DNA of 64,000 nucleotides, from positions 2,115,501 to 2,179,500 of the forward strand of contig JAUCBN010000020.1 in the NCBI GenBank assembly GCA_035048815.1, in the 5' to 3' direction. The notes under the pieces are model-generated. The model ran no database searches. It was not told the origin of the DNA and was given only the letters and a program-made list of their open reading frames with translations. Each line of letters opens with the position of its first letter. Within the stretch, counting starts at the first letter, position 1. The DNA is from Abelmoschus esculentus (taxonomy: Eukaryota; Streptophyta; Magnoliopsida; Malvales; Malvaceae). A program made the position numbers and the translations under genes. This document shows positions 61,675 to 64,000 of the stretch, in pieces.

Positions 61675-62082
61675 ATGCCGTGCTTCACGGCAATTCGCCT
61701 CAATTTCTTAACAGTCTTCCTCCTTCTCTTATGTTTCTGGGCGCCGATCGCGCGATCGTCGCCGGATAATTCGGGATCTATCAGGTTACCTTCCGAAGGC
61801 CTCACCAATGCCGATGAGAATGAAGGCGTCTGCGCTCGATTCAATAAACCGGCAACGTGCCCGGTCAATTGCTTCCGAACGGAACCCGTTTGCGGCGTCG
61901 ATGGCGTCACCTACTGGTGCGGTTGCGCCGATGCGTTTTGTTCCGGTACTCGCGTGGCGAAAGTAGGATTTTGCGAGGTTGGGAATGGAGGTAGCGCCTC
62001 GTTTCCTGGTCAAGCTCTGCTTTTGGTTCATATTGTTTGGCTCGTCTTGCTCGGATTTTCTGTACTGTGTGGTCTTTTCTAA
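61675..62082 (+). CDS. Kazal-type serine protease inhibitor-like protein, secreted, probably GPI-anchored
   Basis: A single-exon frame of 135 aa from ATG 61675. Residues 1-28 are a signal peptide (hydrophobic FLTVFLLLLCFW). A cysteine-rich domain follows with Cys at 53, 62, 66, 73, 82, 84, 89 and 100, and the Kazal signature VCGVDGVTYWC. A C-terminal hydrophobic stretch (ALLLVHIVWLVLLGFSVLCGLF) after a Gly/Ser-rich linker is the pattern of a GPI-attachment signal. Small plant Kazal proteins of this layout exist in other species. Inhibitor activity is family inference. The frame extends upstream without ATG, so I start at the first methionine, which also opens the signal peptide. Confidence 0.88.
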   Translation: MPCFTAIRLNFLTVFLLLLCFWAPIARSSPDNSGSIRLPSEGLTNADENEGVCARFNKPATCPVNCFRTEPVCGVDGVTYWCGCADAFCSGTRVAKVGFCEVGNGGSASFPGQALLLVHIVWLVLLGFSVLCGLF

Positions 62083-63966
62083 TTACTAAAATCAGAGACA
62101 TTTTCTGTATTTCTCTCGGATGTGATCTGTGTTTCTTTTGTCTTCCATTCATTTTCCTTATATGTATTATTGTAACCTAAATTCTTTGGATCCACATATC
62201 AATTTGATTGCCCTTGTTTTGTTTCGATTAATCTGCAAAATCTTAGAATTCATGAACTTGGTAAAGCCTGGTTCTTTAGATGCACTATTTAAATGGAAAA
62301 GGAATGTTCTTGGCTAGTTGTGCACTTGCAAAAGATAAAAAATCCTCCCCCCACCCCAAAGAATACCAAACATTTAGGAACTGAATTCAATGTTTTTCAA
62401 TTACCAGCTGTCTCCTCACTGAATTCTGGGGATGATGGAGGGTATAGTTTTACGGATTCGTCACGGTTGAGGTGAAGACCAGTATAAGTTTAATTATAAG
62501 TTTAGTAGACAGTGTGAATCCAAAATGTTATACTCATCCTAGATTGTAGGTAGGTAATAAGTTTAAGACTTTATTCGTATCGTATCGATTTCTCTTGTAT
62601 TTGTGTCATATGAATTTTAAACCATTTATGTTTGTATATTTTAATTATGTTTTTATTATAGTGTTTTATAGACTCTAGATTCAATTAATTTAATTTTAAA
62701 AAAATAATTTACAATTGTATCTATTTATCTTTTTAAATCGAATTTAAATTGATAAGGTACGAATTTATAAAAGTGTAAATATGCTTTAAATAAGTTAGCT
62801 ATAGATAATTAGTTAGTTATAGTTAAATAGAATTTATATGGGTGAAAATATATTTTAGTTAAATTAACTATCATTAGTTAATTAATTGTAAGTATTTATA
62901 TTGATATAGATGTATTATATATTATATACACAATTGATGAATAAGGAAAATATGCAAAGTATTAATTATTTTTTTTATAAAAGTTTATGGTTTATTTTTA
63001 TATAATTTTATATTATTGGTTGTTTATAGACAGATACAAATAGGTACGACTTAAACAATGGATGTAAAGATAAATCTATAATAAATGTGAGTTTAAGAAT
63101 TATAATAAATGTGAGTTTAAGAATTATACCCGTATGAGTGATGAATATAAAAATTTTAAGTGAAAATGAATACACACTTTCCCCACCTGTTTAACACCTC
63201 TATTCCTTGTTTACAGTCGAAGAAGGAAAATTATACCCGAAGATTAGTTGGTCCAGTGGAATGTATTAGTATTTTAAATAAAACGGTGTTTGAATTATAT
63301 CATTGTGACTGGAGAAAAATTAAGGTGTGAGAGTTGCCTGTACTACAATCAACATTCTGTCTCCTATCTACAAGAGATTGGAACAGAATCAGAGCATTTT
63401 GGTTAGCTAGAAATGAGAGGATAGTAGATTGTTTGCTCCATGAAAGTTCTTCCATATCTGTCTGCAGCCTGCAGCCTGCAGCCTGCAGGTGGGTGCTTTT
63501 GTGTTCCCTTTTCGTTCTATTGCTTTCTCTCTCCCATCAGTTTACGAACTGTGGAGACCGAGTGGTGCACATGTTCAACCAGTTGTCCCTTTTTTTAATA
63601 AATCAAAATATCTGCATTGAACAAGAAATTCTTATTGTGAACACCCACCTGTTGTTTCCTCATGATTCCAGTTTATCCGTCGTAAGACTGCACCAGGTAG
63701 ATATCATCTTCTTCTGGAGCCTGCTGGAGGTAAATTTAACCGGTACAAAAGATCTCTGGAACTCTGCATGTTCAGAACATATACGCGTATGAAGATTGCA
63801 GCTTGAATGAAGGTAACAAAGAAGAGGGTATCGGTTTTTTCTGTAAAGAATGAGCTTTCTTCCTCTGTGAAGTAGAGAAGGGATATGACCTGAAGACTAC
63901 TCTCTTGCTGATCATGCCGGACAATATATGAAAAAAAAAAAGTTAAATTTTAAAATTTTAAGGTAT
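62083..63966. other. Intergenic DNA, no gene assigned
   Basis: The first 400 bases are probably the Kazal gene's 3' UTR. From 62500 to 63180 the sequence is AT-rich and empty. Between 63330 and 63800 the composition is more gene-like and includes an open frame without ATG, but it matches no family I know. It may be part of an untranslated or non-coding transcript. Confidence 0.5.
63462..63488 (+). repeat. 7-bp microsatellite (CTGCAGC)n
   Basis: CTGCAGC repeats three times and ends in CTGCAG (27 bp), giving four adjacent PstI-type sites. Confidence 0.85.
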
Positions 63967-64000
63967 TGGGGTGAGAGAGGCTCGAACTCTCGACCTCAGG
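63967..64000 (-). tRNA. Elongator tRNA-Met (CAT), 3' part, cut by window end
   Basis: On the minus strand the last 34 bases read CCTGAGGTCGAG, then the T-arm GAGAG-TTCGAGC-CTCTC, then the acceptor 3' strand TCACCCCA. This agrees with the plant nuclear elongator tRNA-Met as I remember it. The anticodon and 5' half lie beyond the window. T-runs on the minus strand at 63953-63956 and 63931-63941 can serve as RNA polymerase III terminators. Confidence 0.85.

Noticed and set aside
63334..63792. 152-codon frame near the right end
   Set aside because: It lacks an ATG start, spans a CTGCAGC microsatellite and matches no known family.

Overview
The window is nuclear DNA from a flowering plant, most likely a eudicot. 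It is AT-rich, its genes have short GT-AG introns, and it carries a chloroplast-import GTPase, an SBP-box factor, a plant PDR transporter and layered plant transposons. I suspect a Malvaceae (cotton-type) genome from general familiarity, but nothing visible proves this.

Layout. 1-5395: decayed Ty1-copia element on the minus strand (left LTR cut by the window edge). 5396-11218: L1-type LINE on the minus strand with ORF1 and a single-frame ORF2 carrying five nonsense codons. 11219-14400: AT-rich spacer with a PTI1-like kinase remnant and a hAT-type MITE with a perfect 8-bp target duplication. 15092-20820: SPL1/SPL12-type transcription factor (+, 10 coding exons, 983 aa) with an anomalous intron 3. 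21333-29495: full-size ABCG/PDR transporter (-, 24 exons, 1512 aa) converging on SPL, with an in-frame 53-residue N-terminal duplication and a GC-AG first intron. 29565-33190: AT-rich DNA ending in an LTR remnant. 33192-33423: detached, inverted copy of ABCG exon 14 to exon 15. 33422-43428: Sirevirus-like Ty1-copia array (internal tail, LTR, gag-pol, third ORF, LTR). 43429-52732: MITE-rich gene desert. 52733-58114: second copy of the first copia family, opposite orientation, with its target duplication. 58931-60628: TOC34 (+). 61675-62082: small secreted, probably GPI-anchored Kazal-type protein (+). 63967-64000: 3' part of an elongator tRNA-Met (-), cut by the window end.

The four host genes are not an operon or an obvious pathway. 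Each has its own intact structure: transcription factor, plasma-membrane ABC pump, chloroplast outer-envelope import receptor and apoplastic inhibitor-like protein. The strongest signals for follow-up are the altered SPL splice site with a possible compensating acceptor, the ABCG duplication and inverted exon fragment, a 32-bp perfect palindrome with a CArG-box core ahead of the retroelement's third ORF, and the same Gag nonsense codon in both copies of the copia family.
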